DNA of 64,000 nucleotides from Cephalopachus bancanus (GCA_027257055.1 JAPVLO010000879.1:62001-126000), one strand, 5' to 3'. Shown: positions 1-13,627, counted from the stretch's first letter. The notes: generated by a model from the sequence alone, not told the origin. Translations and numbers: made by a program.

Positions 1-44
1 CAGCATAGATATGCTGTGGTTCCGTTTTTTGTTATTTGTTTTTT

Positions 45-322
45 GGGGGTTTTTTTTGTGTTGGAGTCTCACTCTGTTGCCCAGACTCGAGTGCAGTGGC
101 CGCTCCCGGCCACCACAGCCTCGACCTGCTGGGCTCCAGCGATCCTTCCGCCTCAGCCTTCCAAGTAGCTGGAACTACAGGTGTGCACTACCATGCTCGG
201 CTAATTTTTTGATTTATTGTAGAGATGAGGTCTCACCAAGTTGCCCAGGCGGGTCTCGAACCCGCGGGCTCAGGCAATCCACTCACCTCAGTGGGATTAT
301 AGGCTGAGACACCAAGCCCGGC
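45..322 (-). mobile_element. Alu, young tarsier-type
   Basis: Target duplication GTTATTTGTTTTTT at 31-44 and 323-336. It sits inside the A-tail of TINE copy 1. It has the perfect T-arm-like B box (249-265) and the 18-base hairpin (96-113). Confidence 0.93.
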
Positions 323-404
323 TGTTATTTGTTTTTTTAAAGCAGGATTTATTGAGAGGACAGAAAAGCTCCCACAGTGGGAGGGAACCCAAGGGGATTG
401 CCCA
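323..404 (-). mobile_element. TINE-like element, copy 1 (LTR-derived, LINE1-mobilised)
   Basis: Read on the minus strand this is a segment of about 70 bases starting TGGGCAAT, passing GTGGGAGCTTTTC and CAATAAATCC, and ending in an A-run. That layout matches the R region of an ERV1-type LTR cut at its poly(A) site and polyadenylated. The A-tail (T-run on plus) is split by Alu 45-322. The outer flanks tggttccgtttttt (17-30) and tggttaagtttttt (405-418) match at 12 of 14 bases and look like the target duplication. TINEs are known from the tarsier genome. A second copy is at 43927-44013. Confidence 0.7.
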
Positions 405-418
405 TGGTTAAGTTTTTT

Positions 419-2800
<2,382 letters not shown>

Positions 2801-2964
2801 TTTAGATTCAAGTTCAAGAAGATCAGAATGGCCCATAGCTGGCTCTGAAATCACTTTTTGTAAAAAATGCAATTCTTTTTTTTTGTTCTCTAATTCCTTA
2901 GGAAATTTTTCAGTGACCATATATGAATTAAATTTTATCTCCTCCTCTAGCCTCTTCATTAGAC
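2801..2964 (-). CDS. IFT81: IFT81 exon 9: residues 261-315
   Basis: Two bases complete Ser261, then the exon reads [37 protein letters not shown] and [17 protein letters not shown]. The acceptor is CTTTAAAG above 2964 and the donor GTAAGTGACA starts at 2800. The intron before it (2965-12174) is the longest one fully contained here and carries more than a dozen Alus. Confidence 0.94.
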
Positions 2965-3030
2965 CTTTAAAGGTAAAATAAATGAATATTCAGTCCAAAA
3001 GAACAAGTATAGTGATATTCTGTACAGTAT

Positions 3031-3136
3031 TTATTTATTTGTTTGTTTATTTATTTATTTATTCTTGGAATCTCACTCTGTTGCTTATTTATTTATTTAT
3101 TTATTCATTCATTCATTCATTCATTCATTCATTCAT
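3031..3136 (+). repeat. (ATTT)n/(ATTC)n with a duplicated Alu end
   Basis: ATTT and ATTC tetramers form the tail of the reversed Alu at 3137. Inside it, at 3061-3084, the Alu-end phrase ttggaatctcactctgttgc appears a second time. Confidence 0.85.
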
Positions 3137-3402
3137 TCTTGGAATCTCACTCTGTTGCCCAGGCTGGAGTACAGCGGCATGCTCACAGCCACCCCAACAT
3201 CATCCTGCTGGGCTCAGGTAATCCTTCCGCTTCAGCCTTCCAAGTAGCCGGAACTACAGGTGCGCACTATCACACCCAGCTAATTTTTTATTTATTGTAG
3301 AGATAGGTCTCACCATGTTGCCTAGGCTGGTCATGAACCCACGGGCTCAGGCAATCCTCTTGCCTCAGCCTCCCAAAGTGCTGGGATTACAAGCTTGGGC
3401 TA
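3137..3402 (-). mobile_element. Alu
   Basis: From ttggaatctcactctgttgc to aagtgctgggattacaagc. The tail is the tetramer array at 3031-3136. Confidence 0.88.
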
Positions 3403-4071
3403 TACACTGTTTTAAATATAAGACCTGGATAGTAGGGCATATCTGTTGAAAATATTCTGTATAATATCTAGTATAGTTCAATAAAAGATTGAAGATTGAA
3501 ATATCTTGATGTTAATTAAAATGAAAATGAAGATGCACAATTTGCATGAAAGAATATTTCAGTAATTAGAGGTGATACTATGACTTTTCCAAATTATAAC
3601 CTAATTCTCTTATATCTCACAATATGTGAAAATAAGATTTGCAGAGCCAGATATATTGATGGACCATATTTTGCCTTCTAAGTATGTGAGAAATCCATAA
3701 ACCAAATGACAACACTTAAATCTAACCCAAGTGCTCTTTTATACAAATGATCATTTATTCTTTTTCTTATCCAATGCTTTTGATACAATTTATATTTCTA
3801 TTACAATACTTCATAAATGGTAATTCATATCATTTGTCAGTTTCAAACCAACGAAGATATTACTAAAAGCATAAGTTAAAATCGAAAATAGAGAAAGTAC
3901 CTACATTCATAAATGTTTTAGGTTTTCCATGTTTTAGTATTTTTTATTTTGTAAAGTATTAGTTTATAATTATATGCCAACTTAAATTATATTTTTAAGA
4001 TTAATGGCTTTCTTATTTTTGCAGATGCACAACTATACATACACAGATTTTCAGTGAATAATGGTTTTATT
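3403..4071. other. IFT81 intron 8, unassigned A+T-rich sequence
   Basis: No exon or recognised repeat. The neighbouring gap 4384-4816 is similar. Confidence 0.5.
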
Positions 4072-4084
4072 ATAAATTCTCAGC

Positions 4085-4370
4085 AGCCAGGCTCGGTGGC
4101 TCAGCCTGTAATCCCAGCACTTTGGGAGGCCGAGGTGAGTGGATTGCCTGAGCTCGCAGGTTCGAGACCTGCCAGGGGAACTTGGCGAGACCTCATCTCT
4201 ACAATAAATCAAAAATCACCAGGCGTGGTAGTGCGCACCTATAGTTCCAGCTACTTGGAAGGCTGAGGCGGAAGGATCGCCGGAGCCCAGCAGGTCGAGG
4301 CTGTGGTGGCCGGGAGCGGCCACTGCACTCTAATCTGAGCGACAGAGTGAGACTCCAACTCAAAAAATAA
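4085..4370 (+). mobile_element. Alu, young tarsier-type
   Basis: Target duplication ATAAATTCTCAGC at 4072-4084 and 4371-4383. The 18-base hairpin is at 4306-4323. Confidence 0.93.
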
Positions 4371-4816
4371 ATAAATTCTCAGCTTAGAGAACTTTACGAA
4401 GTTTATTTCAGATCCTTCCATTACACATTTGCAAATTCTGGCTTGACTTTTTTAAATGGTAGGTTTCCAGTTTAAGTAATCTACATATGTAGTTGCATAA
4501 TAAAGCTGGCCCGAAGCCTTAAAATTATTTTTAGTTCCATTGTGCAACCTAATTTTTATTAACAGCACATTCACAAATTTTCCATTCATTTCTTCAATAT
4601 TCTTCCTTTTTCCAGGATTGGAAAGGGAAGAGAAGATAACGTGTTTAAGGAATCACAGTATAATTAATCAGTCATGTTATTTCCAATTAAATCCACATCC
4701 TGGCCTCTTTGGTTATTAAATGATTAGCTCTTCTATCTTCAGGTTTTTAAATATACCTCATGCCGTTAGAGATGCGTGGAACCAAAGACTAAAATGTTTT
4801 TAAAATTTTTAAATTA

Positions 4817-5120
4817 GCCGGGCTCGGTGGCTCAGCCTGTAATCCCAGCGCTTTGGGAGGCTGAGGTGAGTGGATTGCCTGAGCCCAAGGGTTCGAGACC
4901 CGCCTGGACAACTTGGTGAGATCTCATCTCTACAATAAATCAAAAAGATTAGCCAGGCGTGGTAGCGTGTCCTTTAGTTCCAGCTACTTGGAAGGTTGAG
5001 GCGGAAGGATCGCCGGAGCCCAGCAGGTCGAGGCTGCAGTGGCCGGGAGCAGCCATTGCACTCCAGTCTGGCTGACAGAGTGAGAATCCAACTCAACAAA
5101 AAAAAATAAAATAAAATAAA
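4817..5120 (+). mobile_element. Alu
   Basis: Starts gccgggctcggtggc, tail with (AAAAT)n. Flanks aaatttttaaatta and aaaattttaaatta are a likely target duplication. Confidence 0.9.
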
Positions 5121-5139
5121 AATTTTAAATTATTAAATT

Positions 5140-5425
5140 GGCTGGGCGCGGTTGCTCACACCTGTAATCCTAGCACTTTGGGAGACTGAGGGGAGAGGAT
5201 TGCTTGAGTCCAGGAGTTTGAAACCAGCCTGGGCAACATAGCAGGGTGGCACCTCTACAAAAAATTTTAAAAATTAGCCAGGCATGGGGGTATGCGCCTG
5301 TAGTTCCAAGGTACTTGGGAGGCTGAGGTGAAAGAACCACCTGAGCCCAGGAGGTTGAAGTTGCAGTGAGTTCTGATTGTGCCATTGCAATCCAGTCTGG
5401 GCAACAGGGAGACTCCAATTCAATA
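5140..5425 (+). mobile_element. Alu, older type
   Basis: Has the linker ctctacaaaaaattttaaaa in place of the tarsier-type caataaatc linker, so it predates that lineage. Confidence 0.88.
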
Positions 5426-5481
5426 AGATAAAATGCAGTGAAAGTCTTAAATACTATTTTCTGTATTAAAAAATGTTTCTA

Positions 5482-5779
5482 CCCAGGCATGGTGGCTTAC
5501 ACCTGTAATCCCAGTACTTTGGGAGGCAGAGGTGAGAGGATTGCCTGAGCCTGGGGGTTTGAGACCAGCCTAGGCAAACTTGATGAGATCTCATCTCTTC
5601 AATAAATCAAGAAAAATTAGCTAGGAATGGTGGCACATGCCTGTAGTTCCAGCTACTTGGAAGGCTGAGGCGGAAGGATCGCCTGAGCCCAGCAGGTCGA
5701 GGCTGCGGTGGCTGTAAGCATGCCACTGCACTCTAGCCTGAGTGACAGAGTGAGACTCTGACTCAAAAAAGAAAAAAAA
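5482..5779 (+). mobile_element. Alu
   Basis: From ccaggcatggtggctta to the A-tail; short flanking repeat gtttcta. Confidence 0.9.
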
Positions 5780-6118
5780 GTTTCTAATTCTAGAAAATAC
5801 AAACGGATCTATAGTGACAGAAAGCAGATTCATGGTTACCTGGGAGGGGTAGAGGTGCAGAGAGAGGCAAAAATGAGACATTACAAAGAGGCTTATAGAA
5901 ATGTTTGGGGGAGACGGATATATTTTTCTTGCTTAAAGATTGGTGGTCTCACCAATGTATAAACATGTCAAAACTAATCAAGAATACACTTTAAATATGT
6001 GCAGTTATTATATGCCAATTTTACCTCAAACTGCTAGAAACCATAAAAACAGAGTTTCTATCAAATTTTAAATTCTTCTCTTAAAAAGCTTAACTTAGAT
6101 CTTGAAAACCAGTCATAT

Positions 6119-6414
6119 ATTTTTTGGGTCTTTTTGAGTTAGAGTCTCACTCTGTGGCCCAGGCTGGAGTGCAGTGGCACACTCACGGCCACCACAGCCT
6201 TGACCTGCTGAGCTCAGGCTATTCTTCCATCCCAGCCTTCCAAGTAGCTGGAACTACAGGTGCATGCCACCACCCCCCGCTAATTTTTAATATATTGTAG
6301 AGATGAGGTCTCACCAAGTTACCCAGGCTGGTCTCGAATCCCTGGGTTCAGGCAATCCTCTCACTTCCGCCTGCCTAAATGCTGAGATTACAGGTGTGAA
6401 CTATCACGTCCAGC
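6119..6414 (-). mobile_element. Alu
   Basis: Target duplication GAAAAC(C/T)AGTCATAT at 6104-6118 and 6415-6429, one mismatch. Confidence 0.92.
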
Positions 6415-6429
6415 GAAAACTAGTCATAT

Positions 6430-7024
6430 GCTTCTATGCAAAGTTTTAAAAAAGTATATTTTAAAATTCTAGAGAAATTAAAGTTAAAGTCACTAAAATT
6501 TCAGTGAACTTTTTTATTGAAAACTCTTTGAAAACATCTTATGGATCCTACTATAATCAAATGAGTGTCTTCTTTATGTAATAAATCTCATGAATGTGTA
6601 CAGTATAAAGATGAATGAACTTCAGTAAATGTTATAACTGTTACTCACAAAAACATAAATTACATTGTCATACTGAAAATACTTCAGATCTTATTAAACT
6701 AAATACCTGGATCAATTAAACATCTTTTTAATTTACTTTTTTCCTAGGCTGCTGAACACAACCCTCATGACTTTTCCGCTTCCCAGAAGGATGTCAACAA
6801 AGCAGAAACTATTTAACTTCCTGTTCCCTGTTTCCAGTTCATTCATAATATATATATATATATATATGCAATCACATGCATATCTTATTTTTATCTATAT
6901 TTTCAGTCATTTTTTTCTATAGCTTCCCTTCCTACCTGTGGAAAAGATAATTTTCTTCCTACCTGGGGTTCAGCTCCCAACTACTTAACAGAATACAAGG
7001 GAGGACCCAAAACACTGGAATTAC
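6430..7024. other. IFT81 intron 8, unassigned
   Basis: Nothing beyond the (TA)n run at 6848. Confidence 0.5.
6848..6872 (+). repeat. (TA)n microsatellite
   Basis: About ten TA units in IFT81 intron 8. Confidence 0.85.
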
Positions 7025-7308
7025 CTTTTTTTTTTTTTTTTTTTTGAGTCGGAGTCTCACTCTGTTGCCCAGGCTGGACCTCGACCAGCTGGGCTCAGGC
7101 GATCCTTCCACTTCAGTCTTCCAAGTAGCTGGAACCACAGGTGTAGAACTACAGGCACACGCTACCACACTTGGCTAATTTTTTGAATTATTGTAGAGAT
7201 GAGGTCTTGTCAAATTGGCCAGACTGTTCTTGAACTCATGGGTTCTGGCAATCCCCTCACCTTGGTCTCCCAAAGTGCTGGGATTACAGGCTTGAACTAC
7301 CACACCAG
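7025..7308 (-). mobile_element. Alu with internal deletion
   Basis: The right arm lost the stretch between the tail-side cccaggctgg and acctcgacc. Confidence 0.85.
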
Positions 7309-7309
7309 C

Positions 7310-7441
7310 CTTTTTTTATTTATTGTTGAGAAAAGGTCTCATCAAGTTGCCCAGGCTGGTTTTGAACCCCTGGATTTAGGTAATCCTCTTGCCTCCACCT
7401 CCCAAAGTGCTGGGGTTACAGGCATGAGCCACCTCTCCTGG
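7310..7441 (-). mobile_element. Alu left arm
   Basis: Only the left monomer is present, with tttttttatttattgttgag as its tail side. It could be a monomer insertion or the stump of a dimer. A T-run (7442-7458) follows. Confidence 0.7.
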
Positions 7442-7593
7442 TTTTTTTTTTTTTTTTTTGGAGGGCATACCCTTTGTAGTACAGGTTTCTCCCACTAGGT
7501 AAGTGGTCTCGGAACCCATTGGTATCAGTGCACCAGCAAGCAGTTGTGAGAGGCTGCATTCAGCTTTAGTGAAGTTTTTTTGGAGATTCTTTC

Positions 7594-7886
7594 TTTCTTT
7601 CTTTCTTTTTTTGAGTTGGAGTCTCACTCTGTTGCCCAAACTGGAGTGCAGTGGCCGCTCCCGGCCACCGCAGCCTCAACCTGCTGGGCTCCGGCGATCC
7701 TTCCACCTCAGCCTTCCAAGTAGCCGGAATTACAGGCATGCGCTACCACGCCCGGCTGATTTTTTGATTTATTGTAGATATGAGGGCTCGCTGCCCAGGC
7801 GGGTCTCGAACCTGCGGGCTCAGGCAATCTACTCACCTCAGCCTCCCAAAGGCGCGGGATTACAGGCTGAGCCACCGAACCCGGCT
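7594..7886 (-). mobile_element. Alu, deletion subfamily
   Basis: Target duplication GGAGATTCTTTC at 7582-7593 and 7887-7898. Has the shortened ctcgctgcccagg linker of the deletion subfamily. Confidence 0.93.
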
Positions 7887-8140
7887 GGAGATTCTTTCAA
7901 CATGTTTGCCCATTTAATGATGGGTGATTTACGAGCACACCTACCCACATCACTCTGGGTGTTTAGAAGTTTTTGACCAAAAATGGCACGACCCCCAAGC
8001 CTCACTCTCCCTATTTACCTGAGCTTATCCCAAGTGACTTTTTGTTTGTTTGTTTCTCCGATGAAAAAGCCCTCAAAGGGAAGTGTTTTGCTAATGTACA
8101 AGATGTGAAATCAAAAACAACAACAACAACAACACAGCAG

Positions 8141-8428
8141 CCGGGCTCAGTGGCTCAGCCTGTAATCCCGCGCCTTTGGGAGGCTGAGGTGAGTGGATTG
8201 CCTGAGTCCGCGGGTTCGAGACCTGCCTGGGCAGCGAGACCTCATCTCTACAATAAATCAAAAAATCAGCCGGTAGCGCACGCCTGTAATTCCGGCTACT
8301 TGGAAGGCTGAAGCGGAAGGATCGCTGGAGCCCAGCAGGTCGAGGCTGCAGTGGCTGGGAGAGGCCACTGCACTCCAGTCTGGGCGACAGAGTGAGACTC
8401 CAACTCAAAAAAAAAAAAAAAAAAAAAC
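8141..8428 (+). mobile_element. Alu, deletion subfamily
   Basis: Target duplication CACAGCAG at 8133-8140 and 8429-8436. Shows cctgggcagcgagacc and aaatcagccgg. Confidence 0.92.
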
Positions 8429-8470
8429 CACAGCAGAAGCAGTAAAAGGCATCAAAATTGAGGAGTTCAG

Positions 8471-8768
8471 TCAGGTGTGGTGGCTCATGCCTGTAATCCC
8501 AGTACTTTGAGAGGCTGAGGCAAGAGGACTGCCTGAGCCCAGGGGTTCGAGACCAGCCTGGGCAACTTGGCAAGACCTCCTCGTCCCTACAATAAATCAA
8601 AAAATTAGCTGGGCATGGTAGTGCATGCCTATAGTTCCAGCTATTTGGAAGGCTGAGGCAGAAGGATCGCCTGAGCCCAGCAGGTTGAGGCTGCGGTGGC
8701 TGTGAGCATGCCACTGCACTACAGCCTGGGCAACAAAGTGAGACTCCTACTTAAAAAAAAAAAAAAAA
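8471..8768 (+). mobile_element. Alu
   Basis: From tcaggtgtggtggctcatg to the 17-base A-tail. Confidence 0.9.
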
Positions 8769-9212
8769 TTGGCAAGTCCAAGAACTATTTTCAGCAGTGG
8801 AAAAAGCATCTTGATAGGCGTATTGCATCAAACAGAGAATACCTTTAAGGTGACTGAGTTTAAACATGTTAGAATACATAATTTTTTATAAATAAATTCT
8901 GTTTTTTGGGGGGTCCCTCCTGGTATTTGTTGGATGTTTGCCATGTGCAATTTAGTGTTTGTTAGCACCTGCAAATACAAAGACCAATTAAGACTTGGTG
9001 ACTAGCCTGGAGTTTAGCTGAGTGGAGTCTGATATGCCAACAGCTAACATATTGTGGTAATTTCTGTTGAACATCCAATGCAATGTGTGGAGAATACTCT
9101 ACATTTTCCTCTTGAATTTTCAAATTTCCACTTGTGCTACTCTTTCTTTCAGCATATAAATACACAACCACTCTACACAACCACTCTCCCTCAATATACA
9201 CATAGTACTGTC
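8769..9212. other. IFT81 intron 8, possible old transposon remnant
   Basis: No gene. The pieces at 7900-8120 (between Alus) and 8770-8880 read like a broken mariner-type transposase region (caagtgactttttgtttg, tgaaaaagccctcaaaggga, tccaagaactattttcagca), but too little is left to be sure. Confidence 0.3.
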
Positions 9213-9288
9213 TTTCTTTTTTTGGCATGCTCATGGCTACTGCAGTCTTGACCTATTGGGCTCAGGTGAATCTTCTGCCTCTGCCTCA
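9213..9288 (-). mobile_element. Alu fragment
   Basis: ggcatgctcatggctactgc to tctgcctctgcctca, part of a right arm. Confidence 0.65.
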
Positions 9289-9387
9289 TACTCATACTTT
9301 AAACCAATATACTCATACTTTTAACCAATATAACATACTCATATTTAAAACCAATATAACAAAAAAGACTAAAAACAGAAAAACTTA

Positions 9388-9468
9388 GTGAGCCATGATC
9401 GCACCACTGCACTACAGCCTGGGCAACAGAGTGAGATTCCACTTCAAAAGAAAAAAAAAGAAAAGAAA
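9388..9468 (+). mobile_element. Alu 3' end fragment
   Basis: gtgagccatgatcgcaccac, cctgggcaacagagtgag, then an A-rich tail. Confidence 0.75.
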
Positions 9469-9548
9469 CATTAATAGTACTATAAATATTGTTGGATATT
9501 CTATTTCATTACCAGAATTAAAACATAATAGCAAGAAACACTGAACCT

Positions 9549-9700
9549 TAGCCAGGCATGGTGGCACGTGTCTGTAGTCCCAGTTACTTGGAAGGCTGAG
9601 GTGGAAGGATCACCTGAGCCCTGCTGGTCCGGGCTGCAGGGGCCGTGAGTGTGCCACTGCACTCCAGCCTGTGTGACAGTGAGACTCCAATTAAAAAAAA
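9549..9700 (+). mobile_element. Alu right-arm insertion
   Basis: Only the right monomer, starting tagccaggcatggtggc, with its own perfect 16-bp target duplication AAGAAACACTGAACCT (9533-9548 and 9701-9716). Confidence 0.9.
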
Positions 9701-9716
9701 AAGAAACACTGAACCT

Positions 9717-10079
9717 AATAAAACTGATTGCAGAAACACATGTTCAGGTTAACATTTTAAATTGTATCAAATTGCTAATCAATTTTTTTTGCATATTAAA
9801 TCTTACAATTCTTGTTGTATCTATTTCTAAAAATTCAATATTAATGGTAAATTCTAACAATTGCTTAGCAAGAGTAGGCCTACACAAATTGCTTACTGAT
9901 GTTAATTCTCTTTTGGAGGCCATTGCCTCGCTAGACTCTGGTGTGGCCACGAGCTCTTTGAGCTATGGCTGTGGCCATACTTCCTGGTTTTGACCCCCTC
10001 CCCCACCTTGGGGAGGTGAGAGGTAAATCTTCTCTCTCTCACTAATTGACTTCAAATAAACTATATTTTCTAATCTTAA
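9717..10079. other. IFT81 intron 8, unassigned
   Basis: No exon. The 9900-10080 stretch (gccattgcctcgctagactc, then tgaccccctcccccaccttg and cttcaaataaactatatttt) resembles the end of an old LTR, but this is weak. Confidence 0.3.
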
Positions 10080-10089
10080 AAAAAAAAAA

Positions 10090-10375
10090 TTCTTTTTGAG
10101 TCAGTCTCACTGTCGCCCAGGCTGGAGTGCAGTGGCACACTCAAGGCCAGCGCAGTCTCGACCTGCTGGGCTCAGGAGATCCTTCTGCCCTAGCCTTCCA
10201 AGTAGCTGGAACTACAGATGCACACCACCACGCCCAGCTAACTTTTTGATTTTATTGTAGAGAGGAGGTCTCCCCAAGTTGCTCAGGCTGGTCTCGAACC
10301 CTGGGCTCATGCAATCCTCTCGCCTCCGCCTCCCAAAGTGCTAGGATTATAGATGTGAGCCACAGTTCCCGGGCA
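10090..10375 (-). mobile_element. Alu
   Basis: From ctttttgagtcagtctcac to gagccacagttcccgggc. Confidence 0.88.
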
Positions 10376-10492
10376 GATGTTAATTTTAAGCAGATGTAAT
10401 TTATTAGAATTTATCAGTAGATTAATTTCGAAGATTCATCCTAATTTTTTATAGTAAAGATGCGAAGGAGTCCTACATCAAATCTAAAAAAC

Positions 10493-10568
10493 ATCAGCCA
10501 GGCACAGCGTCTCATGCCTGTAATTCCACCACTTCAGGAGGCTGATGCAGACGGACTGCTTGAGCCCA
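10493..10568 (+). mobile_element. Alu left-arm fragment
   Basis: gccaggcacagcgtctcatg up to gcttgagccc, where an Alu of opposite strand begins. Confidence 0.75.
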
Positions 10569-10821
<253 letters not shown>

Positions 10822-10837
10822 AGTGCTTCATTTCTTT

Positions 10838-11200
10838 TTGTGACAGAATAATATTCCATTGTATGGATATACAATATTTAGTTAATGCAGTCATCAGTTT
10901 AGAGATAGATGGGTTGTTTCCCTTTTTTGACTAGTATGGACAATACTGCCACGAACATTTGTGTTCAACTTTTTATGTGACCATGTCTTTGATTCTCCTG
11001 GTTATTCACATAGAAATGGAAATGCTGGCTCATATGGTAACTATGCTTAACATGTTGAGGAATTGCCAAACTATTTTCCAAAGCAGTTGCATTTTATATT
11101 CCCACAAGTAGTGTGTGAAGGTTCTAATTTATCCACATTCTCACCAACACTTGTAAATGTTTGTTTTGTTGTTGTTACAATCATTCTATATATCATACCT
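10838..11200 (-). mobile_element. L1 ORF2 3' fragment
   Basis: On the plus strand it reads gaataatattccattgtatg, catcagtttagagatagatg, and gaggaattgccaaactattt with tccacattctcaccaacactt. These are the reverse complement of the end of L1 ORF2. It starts immediately after an Alu and lies in IFT81 intron 8, in sense with the gene. Confidence 0.8.
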
Positions 11201-11665
11201 AACAAAATTACACAGATTAGTACAGAAAGATGAATTAACCCTCTATCAGTTGGATATTTACATTGAATTGTTTCTTCATTATAAATGAGAGCTTTGCATT
11301 GTTCTTTCAGTTTGCATGGTCTACTTTGGATGAGCAAAAACACTTTTAAAATGCCTAGCATGGGTTTGGTGGTATAATCTGGGCTATTAGAACTCTTCAT
11401 CCTCTGTCTAAAACTAGTATAAGAACAGAACCAGGGATATCCCCATCATTAGTACTATTATCCTACAAACCAAAATATGAGAAGCACTCAGTTTTAAGAA
11501 TATAGCGTTTTACTCTTTTTCTTTATAGCCCTAGCTTTAAAACAATGATTCACATTTTTTCCATCTATCTTTTTCACAACACCATGCTAAGTACTTTATG
11601 TACATACACACCAGAGAGCCCCCTCCACCGTCATTATCATCACCTTCACTCTCTGACGGAAAAAC
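11201..11665. other. IFT81 intron 8, unassigned
   Basis: Follows the L1 fragment; probably partly L1-derived but not recognisable. Confidence 0.4.
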
Positions 11666-11680
11666 TGGATACAAATTTTT

Positions 11681-11970
11681 TTTTTTTTTTTGAGTTGGAA
11701 TCTCACTCTGTTGCCCAGACTGGTGTCCAGTGGCCGCTCCCAGCCACCGCAGCCTCGACCTGCTGGGCTCCGGAGATCCTTCCACCTCAGCCTTCCAAGT
11801 AGCTGGAACTGCAGGCGCACGCTACCACAGCCGGCTAATTTTTTGAATTACTGTAGAGATGAGGTCTCACCAAGTTGCCCAGGCAGGTCTCAAACCCGCA
11901 GGCTCATGCAGTCCACTCACCTCAGCCTCCCAAAGTGCTGGGATTACAGGCTGAGCCACCGAGCCCAGCC
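11681..11970 (-). mobile_element. Alu, young tarsier-type
   Basis: Target duplication (C)TGGATACAAATTTTT at 11666-11680 and 11971-11985. Confidence 0.92.
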
Positions 11971-12174
11971 TGGATACAAATTTTTTAAAACATTAGGTGA
12001 AAACCCAAAGATGTCTTCATCAGGGCTCTCATTCGCCAGCTAGGAAACGATGCTCCAAAATACTGAGAATCGCTTGGCGGTAATTAATACCCATTAATTG
12101 ATTGCTTTTAGGAAGATCCCGATTAAAATTAATAGTTTCTAATCCCCTTATACCATATAATAATTTCCACTTAC

Positions 12175-12259
12175 TTTCAGGCTTTGCATCTGCCGCAGCA
12201 TGGCGCATACTTTTCAGCTGGTTTTGTACTCTTTGCAATCTCTGTACTGCATGAAATAG
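12175..12259 (-). CDS. IFT81: IFT81 exon 8: residues 233-261 (first base)
   Basis: This exon encodes [20 protein letters not shown] and AAADAKPE plus one base of Ser261. The acceptor is TTAAAG above 12259 and the donor GTAAGTGG starts at 12174. The 85-base length gives phase 1, which exon 9 restores. Confidence 0.94.
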
Positions 12260-12858
12260 CTTTAAAATAAATTAGATCTATTATTTGCTTAGTATATTGA
12301 AGCTTACCTCTCACAAAGGCAAGCAATGGAAAATACAAGTTTCATATAATTCCTGTGATATAAAAGGAACAAATAACAAGAACTGAGAAAATTCCCATAT
12401 TAAACCCAAAATTTAACCAGTTTTCTCAATACCTTTTCAAGTAAATTTTTTTTAAAAGCTTTCAGAAATTTTTTCTTTACTTATTTATTGAATTTGGTGA
12501 TTAAGGAAAGATATTTGTTAAAGAAATATATACACCAGGCATTTCTTGGTAGAACCATGGTTTTCTTAATGCTAAGGAATGTTAGCATTTTCCCAGTGAT
12601 GCCTCAGAATCAGAAACCTATGCTAAGTAACCATTCAGGACTTAGGCAGTACTGCTTACTGCTGCAGGGAAACTACTTCAATGCCAAGTCAAGTTCCAAC
12701 AGAGCCAAACATCAGATTGCCAATGTAATGATAAAAGAAGCTGATTTGAAATATATATTTTAATGTACAAGTCTACTCAGATTTTAAGATAAATTTTTAA
12801 TAAATAAAAGTAATTTCTAGCCAAAATATGTTTTCTTTAAAGCAAGTTAAAAAGCATG
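12260..12858. other. IFT81 intron 7, unassigned
   Basis: A 91-codon open frame at 12488-12763 has no recognisable similarity and no splice context. Confidence 0.5.
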
Positions 12859-12867
12859 GAGTGTGAG

Positions 12868-13480
12868 GCTGGGCTCAGTGGCTCAGCCTGTAATCCCAGC
12901 ACTTTGGGAGGCTGAGATGAGTGGATTGCCTGAGCCCGTGAGTTTGAGACCATCCCAGGCAACTTGGTGAGACCTCGTCTCTGCAATAAAATCAAAAACT
13001 TAAGCCGGGCTCGGTGGCTCAGCCTGTAATCCCGCACCTTGGGAGGCTGAGGTGAGTGGATTGCCTGAGCCCGCAGGTTCGAGACCTGCCTAGGCAACTT
13101 GGTGAGACCTCATCTCTACAATAAATAAAAAAATTAGCCGGGCATGGTAGTGCGCGCCTGTAATTCCAGCTATTTGGAAGGCTGAGGCGGAAGGATCGCC
13201 GGAGCCCAGCAGGTCGAGGCTGAGGTAGCCGGGAGTGTGCCACTGCACTCCAGTCTGGGCGACAGAGTGAGACTCCAACTCAAAAAAAAAAAAAAAAAAA
13301 ATTCAAAAAATTAGCTGGGCATAGTAGTGTGCGCCTGTAGTTCCAGCTACTTGGAAGGCTGAGGCGGAAGGATCGCCTGAGCACAGCAGGTCGATGCTGC
13401 AGTGGCCATGAGTGTGCCACTGCACTCCAGCCTGGGCGACAGGGTGAGATTCCAACTAAAAAAAAAAAAAAAAAACCACA
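12868..13480 (+). mobile_element. Alu interrupted by a second Alu
   Basis: Left arm 12868-13002 and right arm 13305-13480 belong together: the target duplication GAGTGTGAG lies at 12859-12867 and 13481-13489. The younger Alu sits in the middle A-rich linker. Confidence 0.9.
13003..13300 (+). mobile_element. Alu, nested, young tarsier-type
   Basis: Starts gccgggctcggtggctcagc; flanks tcaaaaactta and ttcaaaaaatta are its target duplication. Confidence 0.9.
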
Positions 13481-13627
13481 GAGTGTGAGTGATTTTGAGC
13501 CTTTTCATAATTTATTTATTTGCCACTGGAATAAAATGTAGAGGGTACTGTGATCAGTGGGGGAAAAAAGATGTTCATATAGCCTCAGAATTTATGGACA
13601 GCCTTTAAAGATTCTAGAAGTTTTTTG

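Noticed and set aside
249..265. tRNA-like T-arm words (GGTTCGAGACC) as tRNA genes
   Set aside because: They are the B boxes of Alus; no acceptor, D or anticodon arms are present.
2982..3300. Phe/Ile-Tyr-Leu repeats as a membrane protein
   Set aside because: It is the (ATTT)n/(ATTC)n array read in frame.
7503..7976. 157-codon frame, and similar frames at 8091-8714, 31073-31540, 33990-34457 and 63492-63983
   Set aside because: These are translations of Alus (words like [13 protein letters not shown] and CRDEVS). They are not genes.
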